Translations under genes and position numbers: made by a program
NCBI GenBank assembly: GCA_014904845.1
Contig: MU119422.1
Span: 1-64,000, forward strand
DNA from: Acephala macrosclerotiorum
Taxonomy: Eukaryota > Ascomycota > Leotiomycetes > Helotiales > Mollisiaceae
Length of the DNA stretch: 64,000 nucleotides
Reading direction: 5' to 3'
Part shown: positions 1 to 15,900 of the stretch, piece by piece
Numbering within the stretch: the first letter of the stretch is position 1
Layout of the letters: each line of letters begins with the position of its first letter
The notes under the pieces: generated by a model
The model's database searches: none
The model's input: only the letters and a program-made list of their open reading frames with translations
Told to the model about the DNA's origin: nothing

Positions 1-3000
1 ATTTTTTAAGTTTAATTAATATAAAAATCGAAATAAAAAAAAATTAAATCGAAAAATTTGAAAAATTTAAAAAATTTAAAAAAATAAAAAGTTTTATATG
101 AAAAAATTAATAATAGTAATATTATTATTATTGTTATTATTGTTATTATCGTTATTACTAATTAATAAAATTAATTAAAAAAATAAAGTATTAATATTAA
201 TAATTTTTTGAGATTTAATATTTCGAATATTTATATTATTAATAATAATAATTGATTATTTTTTAAATTTATTTGTAAAAATTGAAAAAAGTTTTTTAAT
301 ATATTTTTTAATTATTAAAAGTTTGTAAAAGTAAAAAATAAAAAGTAATTTTTTTAAGTTTATTTTATTTAAATTTGTAATTATTAGATTATTATTCGTA
401 TTTTTTAAATATATTAACGTTTTTTTATAATTAATAAATCGAAAAAATATTTTTGTAAATAATATATTGTAAATTTTATTTTTTTTAATGATAATTATAT
501 TAATAATTTTAATGATTTCGCGAGACGTAAAACGTTTTATACGAAATATTTATTCGAGTTTTTAATATATATATTTATTATAAAATTTATTAATAAAACT
601 TTTAATAAATTATTGAAATATTTAAACTCGAAAAAAATTTTTTAATTATAATATTTAAATATATTATTAAAAGTTTTAATTAAATTAAATTAAATTTATT
701 AAAATACAATATACGATTTTTTAATTTTGTTTATTTTAAAAAAAAATTTTTTATTTAAAATTGTATATTATTTTGAAAAAATTTTAAAAAATTTTAAAAT
801 AATATTATTTTTAAATTTTTTTTTTATTATATTATTGATTTTTATAAGTTTATTATTAATATTATTAATTGTAATTATTTTTTTTTTAAATAATAATTTA
901 TTAATAATTTTTTATAAGTTATTAAAATCGCGTTATACGATTTATATAAATATATTATAATTATTTTCGTTTTATTTTTTGTGTATAAAATTCGTATTTT
1001 TAAAATTTAATAAAATATTTTTTTGAAATATAATAGTAATATTATAAGAATTTCGAGAGTAAAAATTGAAATTATAAAATTTGTACGTAGAAAAGTAATA
1101 TAATAAATTGATTGGATTTTGAAAATAGAAAACACGTAAATTTAAAAAAAAAAATTTACTAGTAAAATCGAAAAAAATTATAAGTTTTTATATTTGTAAA
1201 AAAATTATATAAAAAAAGCAAATAAATATTTTTGTGTTTTAAATAATTGAAAATTGTAAAATTTATTTGTTTTTACGAAGAAAATTTTTAAAACGTATTA
1301 ATATATGTAATTGAAATATTGTAATATTAATTTTAAATAAAAAATTTTAAAAGTTTTAAATAAATAATTTTATATTGATTTTTTATGAAATGTATTAAAT
1401 GAATTTTAAAAGAAAAAAAATAAGAAAAAAAAATATTTGTAAATTGTTTTTATAAAAAAAGTATATATAAATTTTTGAAAAAAATCGTTATAAAATATTT
1501 AAATAAATAAAATATATTCGATTGATAAAATTGTTTATATATAAAGTAATACAAATTAGAATTTTAAAGAAATAAAAAAAGAAATAAATAATATTAAAAA
1601 AAAGTTATAATTTTTAAATTAATATAAAATTAAAAAATTGTAATTAAAAAGTTTTAAAAAAGAAAAAAAAAAAAATGAAAATTTTTTTTTTATAAATTAT
1701 AATAAATATTATATTAACGAACGTTTATATAATTTAAATATAATTAAATGTAATTGAAATATATTTGAAAATATTTGAATATATTAAAAAATGTTTTTTA
1801 TAAATTTTAAAAATTAAAATTTTTTAAAATTTTTTAAAGAAAAAAAAAATAATATAATTTCGTTTTTTTATATAATAAAATCGTTTTAATTACAATAAAA
1901 AAAAAGTAAAACTTTCAAAGTGTAAATAGAGTTTATTAAAATAAATAAAAATATTTTAAAAAAAATCGATAAAAAAATAAAATTACTATAAATAAAAAAA
2001 AAGAAAATAATTTTTTTTCAATTAAAAAATCGTTATTATCTCGAAATTTAACGAGTTTTTTTTATTTATTTAATTTTTAAAAAATCGTATATATTTGTTT
2101 TTTTCGATTTTATTAAATTCAAAAATACGAATTATAATTTCAATTTTTTTTTTTAATTTTTTAAATGCTTTATTTGTTACGAAATTTTTTAATCGTTTTT
2201 TTTTTTGTATTTATATTTTTATTATCGTTAAAATTAACGAATTTAATAATATTCTCGTTTTTACTATTATTTAAAAAATTCTAATATTTATTTCTTTTAA
2301 TGAATTTCTTTAAACGATTTTCAATATATAATTTTCGAATTATTATTTCGTTTATTTTTTCGAGTAAATAATTTTCTTTCAATTAATTTGTTTAACGAAT
2401 TTAATATAAATTTAATTATTTGTATAATAATTTAATATTTTTAAATATATTTTAATCAATAAATTTAATATTATATATTAAAACGAAATTTTTTTCTCGA
2501 ATTAATTCTTTTCGTATTTAATAACGAATATCGAAATATACTTAATTTTATTTACAATTATACTCTTTTTTTAATCTCGATTTTTCTATATTCTCGTTTC
2601 GTATTTCAATTTATTTAATTTTCAATTTAAAAATTTTTATTTAATTATATATTTTATTTCAATCGAAAATTCTTCAAATAAAAAATCGAATTTCAATAAA
2701 TAAAATAATTTCTTTACTTTAAATTATATAAAATAACGTATATTTAATTAGTTTATAAATAATCGTTCGATTCGCAAAAAAAACAATTAATAAATATTTT
2801 AATTAATTTTTCTTATTTCTTTTTATCAAAATAATTAATACAATAATAATAAATTAATATTTTTATTTAATTATTTTATTTATTTTCAAATTATATACGA
2901 AAATAATAATTCGTTTGATTTTAAATTTGTTCAATTTTTTAATAATAATTCTTTTGAATTCAAACTTTTTATTTAATTTTATATAATTAAAAACATTGTA

Positions 3001-6000
3001 TTTACAAATAATATTATTATAAATAAATTTAATAATTTTTTTAAAAATCGAATTTTTTATTGATTTAATTTTAATTCAATCGAAAAAATTATTTCGTATT
3101 ACAATCAAATTATCAAATATTTCACATTACGAGAATTTAATTATATTTATTCTAATATAATAAAATAATAAAATTACTTTTTAAAAATATAAAACTTTTT
3201 CATATTTTTTTTTATTTTTGTACTAATAATCATTACAATTTACTACAAAATCTCGAACGTTTTTATAGTACTTTTTTTAATAATACTAATTAATTATTTA
3301 ATAATAAATACTTTTTTTTTAATATATTTGAACTTATTATATAGTTTAATTATAATTATTATATACTATTTTAAATCGTTTAAAACAAATTGAAATAAAT
3401 AAAATTTAATAGTATTTTTTTATAGTATTTTATTTCGAATATTATAATTAATAAATTCTCGAATTAATTTACAAAATTTTACTCTCGAAAATTATCAAAT
3501 ATTAAATAATATTTTAAAAATAATTCGAATAATTATTATTAAAAAAAAAAATAATATTATTATTATTATTATTATTTAATAATTTATTAATCTCAAAAAA
3601 AGCAATTAATACAACGTATACAAAAAATATAATTGATATCAAAAATTGAAAATTAAAAATATTGAATTTAAAAAAGTTTCTTTAAATTTAATCTAATAAT
3701 TCAAATAAATATTTTCGTTTTACGTATTTACTTTTAATTACAAATAATTTATTTTTAATTTTTCGATTAATTTTGCGTTTTTTAATCGAAATTAAAATTA
3801 TTTTAATACAATTAAATTCGATTACAATAAATTTATTAATATTTATTTCTTTCTTTAAATTATCGTTTTTTATTCGCAATCTTTTAAATAATTCGTTTAT
3901 AATAATATAAATATTTTTTTTAATATATTTAATTTCGAAATCGAATAATTGTATTTAAACGAATTAATAAATAATTAAAATACTAAAAAAATTTATTATT
4001 ACTCGATTCAATTAAACGACGAACATATTAATATTCGTTTTAAAAATAAAATAAACACTATATAATCAAAATCGTAATTTGTAAAAATATTTCAAAATTT
4101 TTTAATACTTTTTTTTTATCGTATTATAATTTCATTTAATAATATTTCAAAATTTTAATTCGTATCGAATTACTTGTTTTCATTTTTTATTAATATACTA
4201 ATCGAATATTTTTCTATATTTTTATTAATTAATATCAATATTTAAAATAATTATTTTCTATTTATTAATAAAATCGTAATAAATTTTATAAAATATTAAA
4301 ATCGTCGTAAATTTGTTTTATAAAAATACTATAACGATTTTTTACTTTTTTTTTTATTCAAAAAATTCGTTTTTTCTAATTAATCGATATAACAATTTAA
4401 TAATAATATTAAAATATTAAATCTATATTTTATAATAAATACAAATTTCAATAAAAATTTTAATTTTAAAAATATTATTATATTTAATCTATTTTAAAAT
4501 TTTATTAATTTTTATACTTTTAAAAAAACGCTTTTTAGAATTATAAATAAAACTAATAATAATTATTTTATTCTAATAAAATTGTAATTTAAACTTTATA
4601 CAAATTTAAATTTTCTCGATTCAATTTAATATTTTATTTAAATTTTAAATATATTCAAAAACGAATTAATAAATTTTTAAAAATATTAATTTATTATCGT
4701 AATTCGTATAAAATTTTTAATTTTTATATTATTTAAAAATAGTATTAAGATTTTAAAAAACACGTTTTTTAGAATTATTATAATAATTCGAACGAATTAA
4801 ATTACAAAATTAATTATTTTTTAAAAGAATATTATTATTCGTAGAAATTTTAATAAAATTATAAAAATAATTATATTTTTACTTCGAACGTTTAATATAA
4901 ATTAATCGTATTCAAAAAAAAAATCTATTAAAAAAACGCAAAAATATTTAACAAATTTCTTAGAAAATTTATTTACAAAAAAAAATATATTAACGTTTTT
5001 TAAAATAATCAAATTTATTTTTATAATCGCATTAATTAATCGATAAATTTTAACGATTTTTTTTGTAATTAAAAACTATAAATTTCAATAAAAATTATCG
5101 CTTTTTTTAAGTATTTCGCGATTAAATCGTTTTTAAAGTATTTTTATTACAATTAAAAACAAAATTTTAAAATAATAAAAACTCTTTTTTTATTATACTA
5201 TATATTAAATTATTTTAATACGAACAAACGAATTAATATTTTTATAGATTTTAAAAACTTTTTTTCAATCAAATATTATTATTTTTTTATAATTAAATAT
5301 TATTTTATCGAATATTTTTTTTTCAAATTCTTATAATCAATTCTCAATAAATAGAAATATTAATTACTTAAAAATAAATTGTAATTTTTTTAATATTGAA
5401 ACAATTTATAATAATAAATATTTTATATACTTTTTAATATATTTTTAAAATATTTTTCGTGTTTTAAATCGTTCGAATTAATTTTTTCGTTTTTTAAAAA
5501 CTTTTTCAATTCTATTAATTAAATCGATAAATTGTACTTTTTTAAATTTAAATTTATATATCGTATTAATATTTATATTAAATAATTTCAAATTGAAATT
5601 ATTTAATAATAAAATTATTTTTTTTATTCGAATTTTTTTTTCGTTTTTATACTCAAAAATTTTTCGATTTTATTCTTTTTCAATAAAATAAAATAATTAG
5701 TACTTTATACTATTTTTCAAATATTCTTTTTTAATATCTACATTTAAAAACAATAATATTATTACAAAAAAATACTTTTTCATTTTTTTATCAAAAACTC
5801 TTTTATTCAAAATCTCGTTTATTTTCTTTTTATTAAAAAAAAAAAAAATCTTATAAAAAATCAAAAAAAATGATTTTATTTTTTATATTATTTCATTTGT
5901 ATTTCTTTTTAAATTAATAGTACTTATTTTTATCGTATTTATTTTATATAAAATAATATTAAAAATATTTAATAAAAAATAAAAAATAAAAAAAAATTCA

Positions 6001-9000
6001 TTAAAATATAAAAACTATTCGCGAATTTTAATATTATATTATTTTCTAATAATATCAATATTTAATTTTTCGCGTTGTATTCTTTTTTCAATACTTTTTC
6101 GACTTAAAAATATATACGAATATAGCAATTTTTAATAGTTTAATGCAAATAGATTTTCAAAAAAAAAAACAATTATAATCATATAAATAAAATTAAAATC
6201 TTTAAAATCTCAAAATATATTATTTTACAAACTATTATTTTTATATTCAATTTATATTTTCATTATAATAACGAATAATTATTTTAAAAAAAAAATTTTA
6301 TACTATTTACAAAAAAAAAAAAAATCTCATATTCGATTTTATACTCAATTTCTACTTTTATAATTATTACTTCGACGAATTCGAAATTCTATTTAATAAT
6401 AATAAACAATTGAAAATTTTCGACGTTTATAATAATATTATTGAAATCTCGAATTATATACATAAAAACAATACAATACTTTATTTCACTATTTAGTATT
6501 TCGCATTTTTTGTTCGAATCAATTAATTCAAATAAATTGAAATATAATTTAAAAACAATAATAATATACTTTTTTTTAATCAATAACAATAAATCGATTT
6601 CTATGAAATTAATTTCGAATATTACAAAATTTTTAATAATAAAAACAAATTAATTTATTCTTTTAAACATTTTATAAAAACTTTAAAAAAATTATTTCAT
6701 AAAATCAACAATTTTTAGTATTTTTTTTATTACAACGATTTTAATATTTATTAAAATCAAATAATAAATATTATTTTTTCACTATTAATTAATAATCATT
6801 ACAACAAAATTCGATATTTTCAAAGTATTAATAATTATTTTCATTCTTTTTTAAATTCTTAAAAACAATATTATATTTTTAAAAAATTTTCACAATAAAA
6901 TTTTATTAATAAAATTATTATTTCTAATATTGAACTATTATTTCAAAGTTTTATCTTTCGATTAATTTACGTTTATTTTTTCTCGTTTTTCGTTTTAAAC
7001 GTTTTATAAAATTTATTATTACAATTCGATTTTTAAATACTTTTTTTCTATTTTTGTTTTTCATTGAAAGTTTTTTCGTATACTTTAAATTTTATTTTTC
7101 AATTTACTTATTATTATCGTATTTATTATTACTATATTTATTAATAATTTTTCATAAAACTCATTAATAATCGTTCTATTAAAACTTTAAATATTAATAT
7201 TATTATCGTTAAAAATATACAACAATAAATTTAATTTTCTTAAAAATTTCTTATTAATACTAATTTTACTTTTTTTTTAAATAATAAATTAAATAAATTT
7301 TTAAATTCTCTATATATTTTTAAAGCGTTTATCGAAATCGTAATCAAAGAATTTTTTAATTATTTATTCTATAATTTAATTATATTAGTATCAATTGTTT
7401 TTAAACGTAAACGATCGCGAAAATCGATTACGATTTTAAAAATTATAATATTATTAATCGTTTTCTCAATAATAATATTTACAATTAATTAATTCATCTA
7501 TAAATAAACAACGATTTACGAAAAAATAATCAACGAAAAAATCGATTTCTTTGTTTTTTATTCGTTTAAAATACTCGAAATAATATTACTCGCTCTATTA
7601 ATTATTATATATAGCGTTAATTTTTATTGTATTCTTTTAAACGATTAATAATATATTTTACGAAAATTTAATCGATATTAAACTATATAAAACTCTATAT
7701 TCGCTTTTTTTTATTTACAATTAAAACTCTTTTCTCGTTTATATTCTCGTAAAAAAACAAATTAATTCTAATTTTAATTTATAGAAACTATAATACTATT
7801 CAATTTTTAAAACATTTTCATAGTATTAACGTTTAAAGCGATTTTTAAATCGTTAAATAATACGAAAAAAAAAAAAAAGTTTTTTTAATTTTTTAATAAA
7901 ATTATTTATTTAAATTAAAAATTTTAATACGAATTTTTATCGAATTCTTTAAATTTAAATAATACGTAAAATCGAAAATTGAAATTCGATATAAATTTTT
8001 TTAGTGATTATATATATTTTTTATTGAAATTTTTCTATAAATAACTCGAATAAAACAAAAAATAATAAATTATTAATTATATTTAAAATCATTTTTTATA
8101 TTACAATATTTAAATATTTTTATTGAATTTTTAAGTATTTTAAATCGTTAATTTTATTATATTATCGTTTTTTTTTTTTATATTTATATATAGTAATCGT
8201 TTTTTCGTACATTTTATTGTAATTGTAAATAGATATTTTTATCGATTTGTAATCGATTTTTTTGAAAATTCGTTTTTTAATATACATTGAAAATCTTTTT
8301 ATAAATTCGCGTTTTTAATATTATTTATTCAATTTATTTTATTTAATCAATTTTTTGAATATTCGATCGAATAAATTTACATACGTTTTTATTATTAAAA
8401 AACTTTTTATAAATTGATTAATAATTTTATATAAAAATTCTATATTTATTCGATAATATTTTTAATTGTATTAGTGAAATTCTTTTTTTAAAATATTATA
8501 AAACTTTTTTTTTAAATAGTTTTTCGTATTATATTTTAATATAAATCGAATTTATTTTTTGTAAATCAAATTAATATATTATAAAAATCGTATTTTTTTA
8601 ATTTTTAAAATAATTTTATAATTTTTATATATATTATTATATTATTTTAAAAAAGTCGTAATATGGTTTTTTTTGAATTAAAATACTTTAAAAATTCTAA
8701 AGAAAAATATTTGTAATTTTAATACGAATACGTATTTTTTAAAGTTTTATATTTTTAAAAGATTATTTTTATTGTTTATAAAATTTTTTTAAAAAGAAAT
8801 CGATAATATAATTAAAATAAAAATATTTTTTATTAAAAAAAATAAATTTTAATGCAAATAATTTATTGATTTTAGTTTTTAAATTGAAAATTAATTTAAT
8901 AATTTAAAAATATAAATTTTCAAATTATTGTTTTTAAATAAAATTTATTTTAAAAATTAGTTTTTATTTATATTATTTTTTTGTAAAAAAAATTTTATTT

Positions 9001-10349
9001 CAATTTTTACTCGAAATTTTATTCGTTTGTTTATTTTAATAAAATGTATTTTTTAAATAAATATTTTTTTAATCGATTTTTTTCGATTGAAATTTTTTAT
9101 TTCAATTTTTTTCGTATTATTTTTTAAAATTCGAAACTTATTTTGACTTTATTATTTTAATTTAAAAGCGATTACAAACGATTTACGAATTACGATTTTT
9201 AAAAAAATTAAAATTAAAATATAAAATAATAAAACAATTTCACTTTTTAATACTATAATTTTTTTTTTTTTTCGTATTAAAACTTTTTTTTTATATTTCA
9301 ATTTTCACTAAAAATAAAACCAATTATCGTAAATAATTACTACGAATTTCTTTTTTTCTTTTTTATATTCGCTTTAATATTAATTATTTCAAGTAATTCA
9401 ATACGTAATTTTTATAAATCAATGTTTTTTTACAATTTCACAATCTTATAATCAAATTATTTAATTTCGAATAATATAATCAAAACAAAAAGTTTTTATT
9501 AATTGATTTTCAATTTTTAATTTTTAATAATTTAAATTTTTTTTAATAATAATAAAAAACAAAATACATAAATCGTATATAAATAGTTTTTAGTAAAATC
9601 TATTAAAACAATTTACTTTTTAACGTCGCTTTATCAATATAAAAAAACAATAAAATACAAAACAAAAAAATCCAATCGTAAATCAATTCGTTTTAATCAA
9701 TAAATTAAATTTATTCGAAGTAATTCGTAATTCGTAAATCAATTAATCAATCAATTAAAATAAAAATAAAAAAAATTATTAATTAATCTATAGTAAACGA
9801 AAACTCTTTATATACTAAAAGTCACGTAATCAATACTACTCTCGAAATTAACTATTTACAAAGATTTTTAAAAAAAAAAAACACATAATTCTATTATACT
9901 ATTTTTTAGTTTGCGAATCGATTTTTTCGATTCTCGAAATATAAATATACGAATACGAAACTTTTAAAACAATTTAATCGAATTTGAAATCGATTAAACG
10001 ATAATCAAATAAACAAATAAATCGTAAAAATATCAAAAATAAAAATAAATATATTTAAAATTAAAATACTTAAAAACTCGAAATTCGACGCTCGAAAACT
10101 CGATACTCGAAAATTCAACGTTTTTTCTCTATATACTAATACTTCAAATACCAATCTAATCACGTATTACGAATTATATAATTCGTAATAATACTTTTTA
10201 ATTAAATCAAATTTTCTATTACTATTACAATATTATTATTTATACGTAATACGAAAACTCAATTCGAAATATATTACAATATACAATAATAAACACGTGA
10301 TTTTAATTTTTACTTATTTAAAACTATTATTATAATTTAAAAAAATGTA

Positions 10350-10352
<3 letters not shown>

Positions 10353-10431
<79 letters not shown>
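10353..10431. repeat. (ATT)n microsatellite
   Basis: About 26 uninterrupted ATT units just upstream of the left LTR. A shorter run of the same trinucleotide occurs near 3,552-3,585. Confidence 0.95.
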
Positions 10432-10432
<1 letters not shown>

Positions 10433-10535
10433 ATATTTATTATAATAAAATATATTTTCAATTTAATTACGTAATTTAATTAATTTTAATTTGAAACGAT
10501 AATACTAATTTAATTTTATATTATTATTTTAATAT

Positions 10536-10540
10536 ATTAT
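10536..10540. other. Target-site duplication ATTAT, left copy
   Basis: The five bases directly before the left LTR are ATTAT, and the five bases directly after the right LTR (16,820-16,824) are also ATTAT. In AT-rich DNA a five-base match by chance is not rare (a few percent), but it falls exactly at both element edges. Confidence 0.65.
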
Positions 10541-10748
10541 TATTAATATTACTAGAAATATTTATTACTAATAATAAATCAAAAACGAAATAAACAAATA
10601 AATTAAATAATTCGTTAATTAATTGTAAATTCTAAATCTAATAAACGCGTAAAAATTGAAAAATATAATCTCAATTCTAATATAAACGATACTAATTCCG
10701 ATCTGGTCTAATATCGTACGTAATTACTAAACTAATATTGTATTTATA
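10541..10748. repeat. Left LTR (208 bp, heavily mutated copy)
   Basis: Aligned by eye with 16,612-16,819 it shows 33 differences. All are C/T or G/A transitions, with no transversion and no indel. At 29 of the 33 sites this copy carries the T or A state; at four the other copy does. This is a direct record of RIP-type mutation within the element. Confidence 0.9.
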
Positions 10749-12941
10749 TTAATAGTTTTTTTTTTGTAATAAAAATTAATTTAATTCAATTATTTAAAAA
10801 ACGTTATTATTATTTTTTTTTATTATAATTTATTAATATGTAAAATTCGTTAATATTTCAATACAAAAATCATATAATTAAATTTTGAAAACAATACTAA
10901 TAAATTAATGCTATTCTCGAAATTCGTCGAGAATTATAAGTATCGAAATTGGAATAATTTTTCTTTTTTTGATTTTATAAATTAAATAATTATAAAATTC
11001 GAAATATAATACAAAATTTTTATTTTTTTTATTTTTTTTTTCAATAAATATTTTTTTTAATTCTTTGTATTATTTTTATCGTTTTTTTTTTTTTAATTCA
11101 TTTTTTTATTCGAATTTTAAAATAATTCGTATTTAAAAACTTTTTTAAAGTTTTATTAAATATTGATTTTATTATAATATTCATTGAATTATTTTAATTA
11201 TTAATTTATTGAATTTTTTATAGTTTTTTGCGTTTATACAATTGATAAAAAATTATAATATCGATTATAAAACGTTTTTTTTTGATCGTTTTTAATTTGA
11301 TTAAATATTCGTATAATAAATATAAATTTATATAAACGATTATTAAGATTTTAAAGAAATCGAATTATTAAATAATTATATTAATAATAAATTCGATTAC
11401 GATCGTTATATTAATTCTTTTTATTATATTATATATTTTAAAAATTAAAACGTTTTTAATAACGCGTTTATTTTTAATAGAATTGTAATAAATAAAAAAA
11501 ATTTTAATTTCGAATTTTTTATCGTTCAATTGATATTTATTCGTTAGAATAATTTTATATTCAATTTAAAAATTAAAATTTTTATTATTTACAAATGAAT
11601 TATTAATAAAAACGAAAAATTTCATCGTAAATAAATCGAAAATAATATATATGAATTTTCGATTTAAATTTTTAATTTGTTATTTTAATTTTTTATTTAA
11701 TGTAATAATTTTTTTTTTCGTTGAATTTTAATATTAAATAATAATAAATAAATCGAAAATTGTATTAAATTAACAAATTATAGTAATATAAATTTTTTTA
11801 ATTTATTGTTTTTAGTATTTAATTTGAAAATTAAATAATTTAATATTTATTAATTTAATTTTCTTGTTTTAGTTTTTTTGTTATAATTATATTGTATTTT
11901 CGAATTAAATTAAAACGTATTTATTGAAAATCAATAGTATTTCTAGTATTAAAATTTTTTTTAAATTTGATTAAAAATTTAATTTTATTGAATTCGTTTT
12001 TTTCGAGAATAAAAAATTTTTTTTTTGTTAATATAAGTATATCGTCAGTTTACATTTTAATAACGTCGAAAAATTTTTTAATAATTGTAATTAAAAAACA
12101 AAAATTATATATCGATATAATTATAAATAATTTCTTTTTATAATACTTGTAATACGTAATTTATTAATGTATTTTTATTTTTACAATTTTATATAAAAAC
12201 TTTAAAATAATTATAATCGTATTTAATAAATGTAAATAATAAATTTTTTTCGATAAACGTATTAATATAAATCGTTAAAAATTTGTCGTAAATTAAATAT
12301 AAATTTGAATAATATTACGAAATCACATTTTAATTTTTTTATTTAGAAATTGAATTAAAAAAAGTATTAAAACGATAATCAATCGTTAATTAGTTTTTTG
12401 TATTATCGAAAATTACGTGAAAATTATTTTCTTTTTTTTGTTATTGTATTTTTGGATTACTAATTTCGATTTCTCGTAAAAAATATCGATAGTTTTACTT
12501 TTGATTTTATTGATTAATTTCGAATTGAAAATTCGAATTTTAATATACTTATTAAAATCGTATTAAACGAAATTAAAAACTTTTTTTACAATTAAATTAT
12601 CGATTTTCTTTTTTTAAAATACTTCGAATAATTATTCAAAAATTGTAATTATATTTTTTTTTCGTAGTTTTAATAATAATTCTATATTACTCTTTTTTTT
12701 ATTTATTATAAAAATTATAAAGATTTTAATTTTTTTAACAATAATAATAAAAAATTAATCATTGAAATTTTTATAATTTTTTTTATTATTCTCAATAAAA
12801 TTATAATATTTATTTTATTTAAATTTTTTATTATACACGTTTTTATTTCGTGATTTTTTTAAACGTTTTTAATTACTTTTTTTGATTAATTTTTCGTTTA
12901 TTTTATTCGATTAAAAAAATAAATTTTTTTTTTTAATTTTT

Positions 12942-12982
12942 TTAATTATTTTTTTAATTTTTTTAATTATTTTTTTAATTAC
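12942..12982. repeat. Short tandem repeat of a TTTTTTAATT-type unit
   Basis: About two to three imperfect copies of a roughly 20-base T-rich unit inside the dead retrotransposon. It is probably a chance product of AT saturation. Confidence 0.4.
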
Positions 12983-15900
12983 TAATTCGATTATAAATTT
13001 TTAGTATTTTTTTTTCATATAATAAAATTTGACGATCGTTAAACGAAAATTAATTAATTTGTAAAATATATCGATTATATATATTTTTCTATTAATTACT
13101 AGTAATTTATATAATTTTTATTATTCGCTTTTTTTACGTCAAACGCGTATTTTAAATAGAATTAATAAGTCTAATATAAACTTCGTATTTAAATCGTTTT
13201 TCATTGAAAACGCGTCGTTAATTTAACGTTAAATATATAAACGATATATTTTTTTAGTAATTACTCGAATTATTTCAATTTTTTTAATAATTAATAGTAA
13301 TAACGCGTCGTTACTAATCATTTTAAAGTATATTTCAAAGATTAATAATATAAATATAATATCGTTCGATTTTATCGAATTGTTAACAATTTTAATTACT
13401 ATTTATAAAATTATATTTTTATCGATTTATTTCTCGATTAATTTATCGTAAATAATTTCGTAAATTCAATATAATAAAATATAATATTTTTTTATTTTTT
13501 TTATACTATTATAAATTTCAACGAATATTTTCTTAATTTTAATTACTATTATTTTAACGTTTTATTGAAATTCTATAAACGAGAAATTTTTTTTAGTATT
13601 ATAAATAATATAATTCGATAGTTTTTAATATATATATAATATATTTTATACTATTTTTATAAATATATTTTTTATAAATTTAATAATTTAAAATATTGTA
13701 AACGAATTTATTATTTGTAAAATTAGTTTTTTATTTAAATATAAAACGTTAATAATAATCGAATAATTATTTATATATTTAATAATAGTAATAATATTTA
13801 ATATTTATATTATAATTAATTCGTTAAAAAAATTTTATAAAACGTCGTATTAATAAATAATTAAAACGTTTATACAATTAATATAATTTTATATCAATAA
13901 AATGATTTTAAATTAAACTTTTTTTTAATTAATATAATAATATTTATAAATAATTTTATTTTCTTATAATAAAACCGATTTTATTTTTTTGAATCAAAAT
14001 ATTTTTTAAATTATCGAGTTTTATATTTATAATATTTATATTTTAAATATAAAATAAAAAAAGTATATTTGTAAAAACAATGTAAAAAGTAATAATATTT
14101 AATAAAATATTGATTCAAATAATTTTTTGCGATAAAGTAGTACTTTTATTAAAGTGAATCTTATAAATTTCAATCGTAAATATATTTAATTGAATATTAG
14201 TATCAAATTTTCGTAGTACTATAAATTGCGATTAATTAATAATTAATATTCTAATAATTTTATTATTCGATATAATCTTTTGAAAATTTTTTAAAAAATA
14301 TTAATTTTCGAAAATAAAAAATAAATATTGATTCGATTTAAATAATTCAAATTGTAATAATAAAATATTAAATATATTTTTTCTCGTAATAATATAACGA
14401 ATAAATTAATTATTTAAAATAGTTATTGTTTACGTATTATCGATTTTTTTAAACTCGATAAAATAATTTTTATTTTCGTTTTTTATTTTTATATTTATTA
14501 GCAATTGATTAATTTCTATTATTTGATTATTTTTTAATAGACTTTTTATTCTTTCGATTTTAGTAAAAAAATTCTAATAATAAATTGTTATAATATTTCG
14601 ATTTACTATATATTAAATTTACTATTAAAACTTTATATATATTTATTATTATTTTTTTATCATATATTTTATTAATTAATATTTCGATTTATTACAAATA
14701 TAATATTTTTTTTAGTATAATTCTTTTTAAAATCTATGATTTTTACGATATTTACTTTAAAAAAATTTTTAATTTCAATATTCTCGACTTTGTATTTAAT
14801 CGCGTTTTTTATTTCGTTTTTTATAAATACAATCAATTTAATTTTAATCGAATTCGTTTTTTTTTTAATTTTAAAAAATAAAATTTAAATTATATTATTA
14901 TATTTCATATAATCGCGTTACAATATTTATTATTAATTGTAATTTAATATAAACGTTTTTAAAAATATTAATAAATTTATAAAAAATAAAATTACACTTT
15001 TCAATATTTCGATAAATACTAATAATTTGATCTTATAAATTATATTTCGTTTAATATTCTAATAATAAGTTTAATTAAATTTTTTAAAATTAATTGAAAA
15101 ATATTTATAAATATTCTAATTTAATTTTTATTAAATTAATCGTAATAATTTTTACTAGAATTATTTCTCTCTATAAAAATATATATAATTAGCGATTTTT
15201 TTTAATTTCGAAATAAATTTTTATTATTATTATTAACGTAATAAAATCGAAATTTTTTTTAAAAATCTATTAAAATAAAACGCGTTTACACGTTTTATAA
15301 AACTAATAAAAAATATTTTATTGTATTGATTTTAAAATAATTCGATTTTATTATAATAATTATAAAAAATCGATAATTTGCGATTAAAAATATCGTATAA
15401 TTTTTTATTATATTTTTTATTATTAATATAAATTTTTATTAAATTTATAAATAATTTAATAAAAATACTCTATAGATTATTATATTAATTCGATTACTAT
15501 TAAAAAAATTACTAATAAATATATTAAATATTTTGTATTATATTAAACAAATTCGTATTTATAAAAAAAATTATAATAAAAAAAATATAAAAAGTATTCG
15601 TAGAAATAATCGTATTCGTAGTAAAAAAATTCGTACTAGTAATTGAAATCGTAAAAGTAATTATATTTTGATTATTGAATATTAGTATTAAAATATTTTG
15701 ATTTATTAATTAAATTAATCGATTTTATCGAAAAAAAAAAAAAAATTTTTTCAATTAATCGACGATTTCTATTTATATTTATTTATAAAACTTTTTTTAT
15801 TGAAAAACTTTTTTCAAATTATTAATAATAAATTTTTTATTTTTCAATATTTAAATTTCGTAAATATATAAAAAATCTCGTAAACAATATATAAAATTTT

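Larger units (their letters stand above)
1..10540. other. AT-rich, gene-free compartment with RIP-like composition
   Basis: The stretch is made almost entirely of A and T. C and G survive mostly as CpG. Blocks differ in which strand lost its cytosines. In about 1-2,000 and 8,000-9,130, plus-strand C is nearly absent outside CpG while G persists. In about 2,000-8,000 (clearest at 5,700-6,400) and 9,200-10,700, G is nearly confined to CpG while C persists. Short open frames here (for example around 727-960 and 6,441-6,653) are Ile/Lys/Phe/Asn strings expected by chance in such DNA, with no recognisable domain. I infer old repeats destroyed by repeat-induced point mutation; no element boundary can be placed except for the LTR element that follows. 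Confidence 0.85.

Noticed and set aside
727..6653. Several 60-77-codon open frames in the AT-rich compartment
   Set aside because: Ile/Lys/Phe/Asn-only composition, no motif, and found on both strands over each other; expected by chance where GC is minimal.
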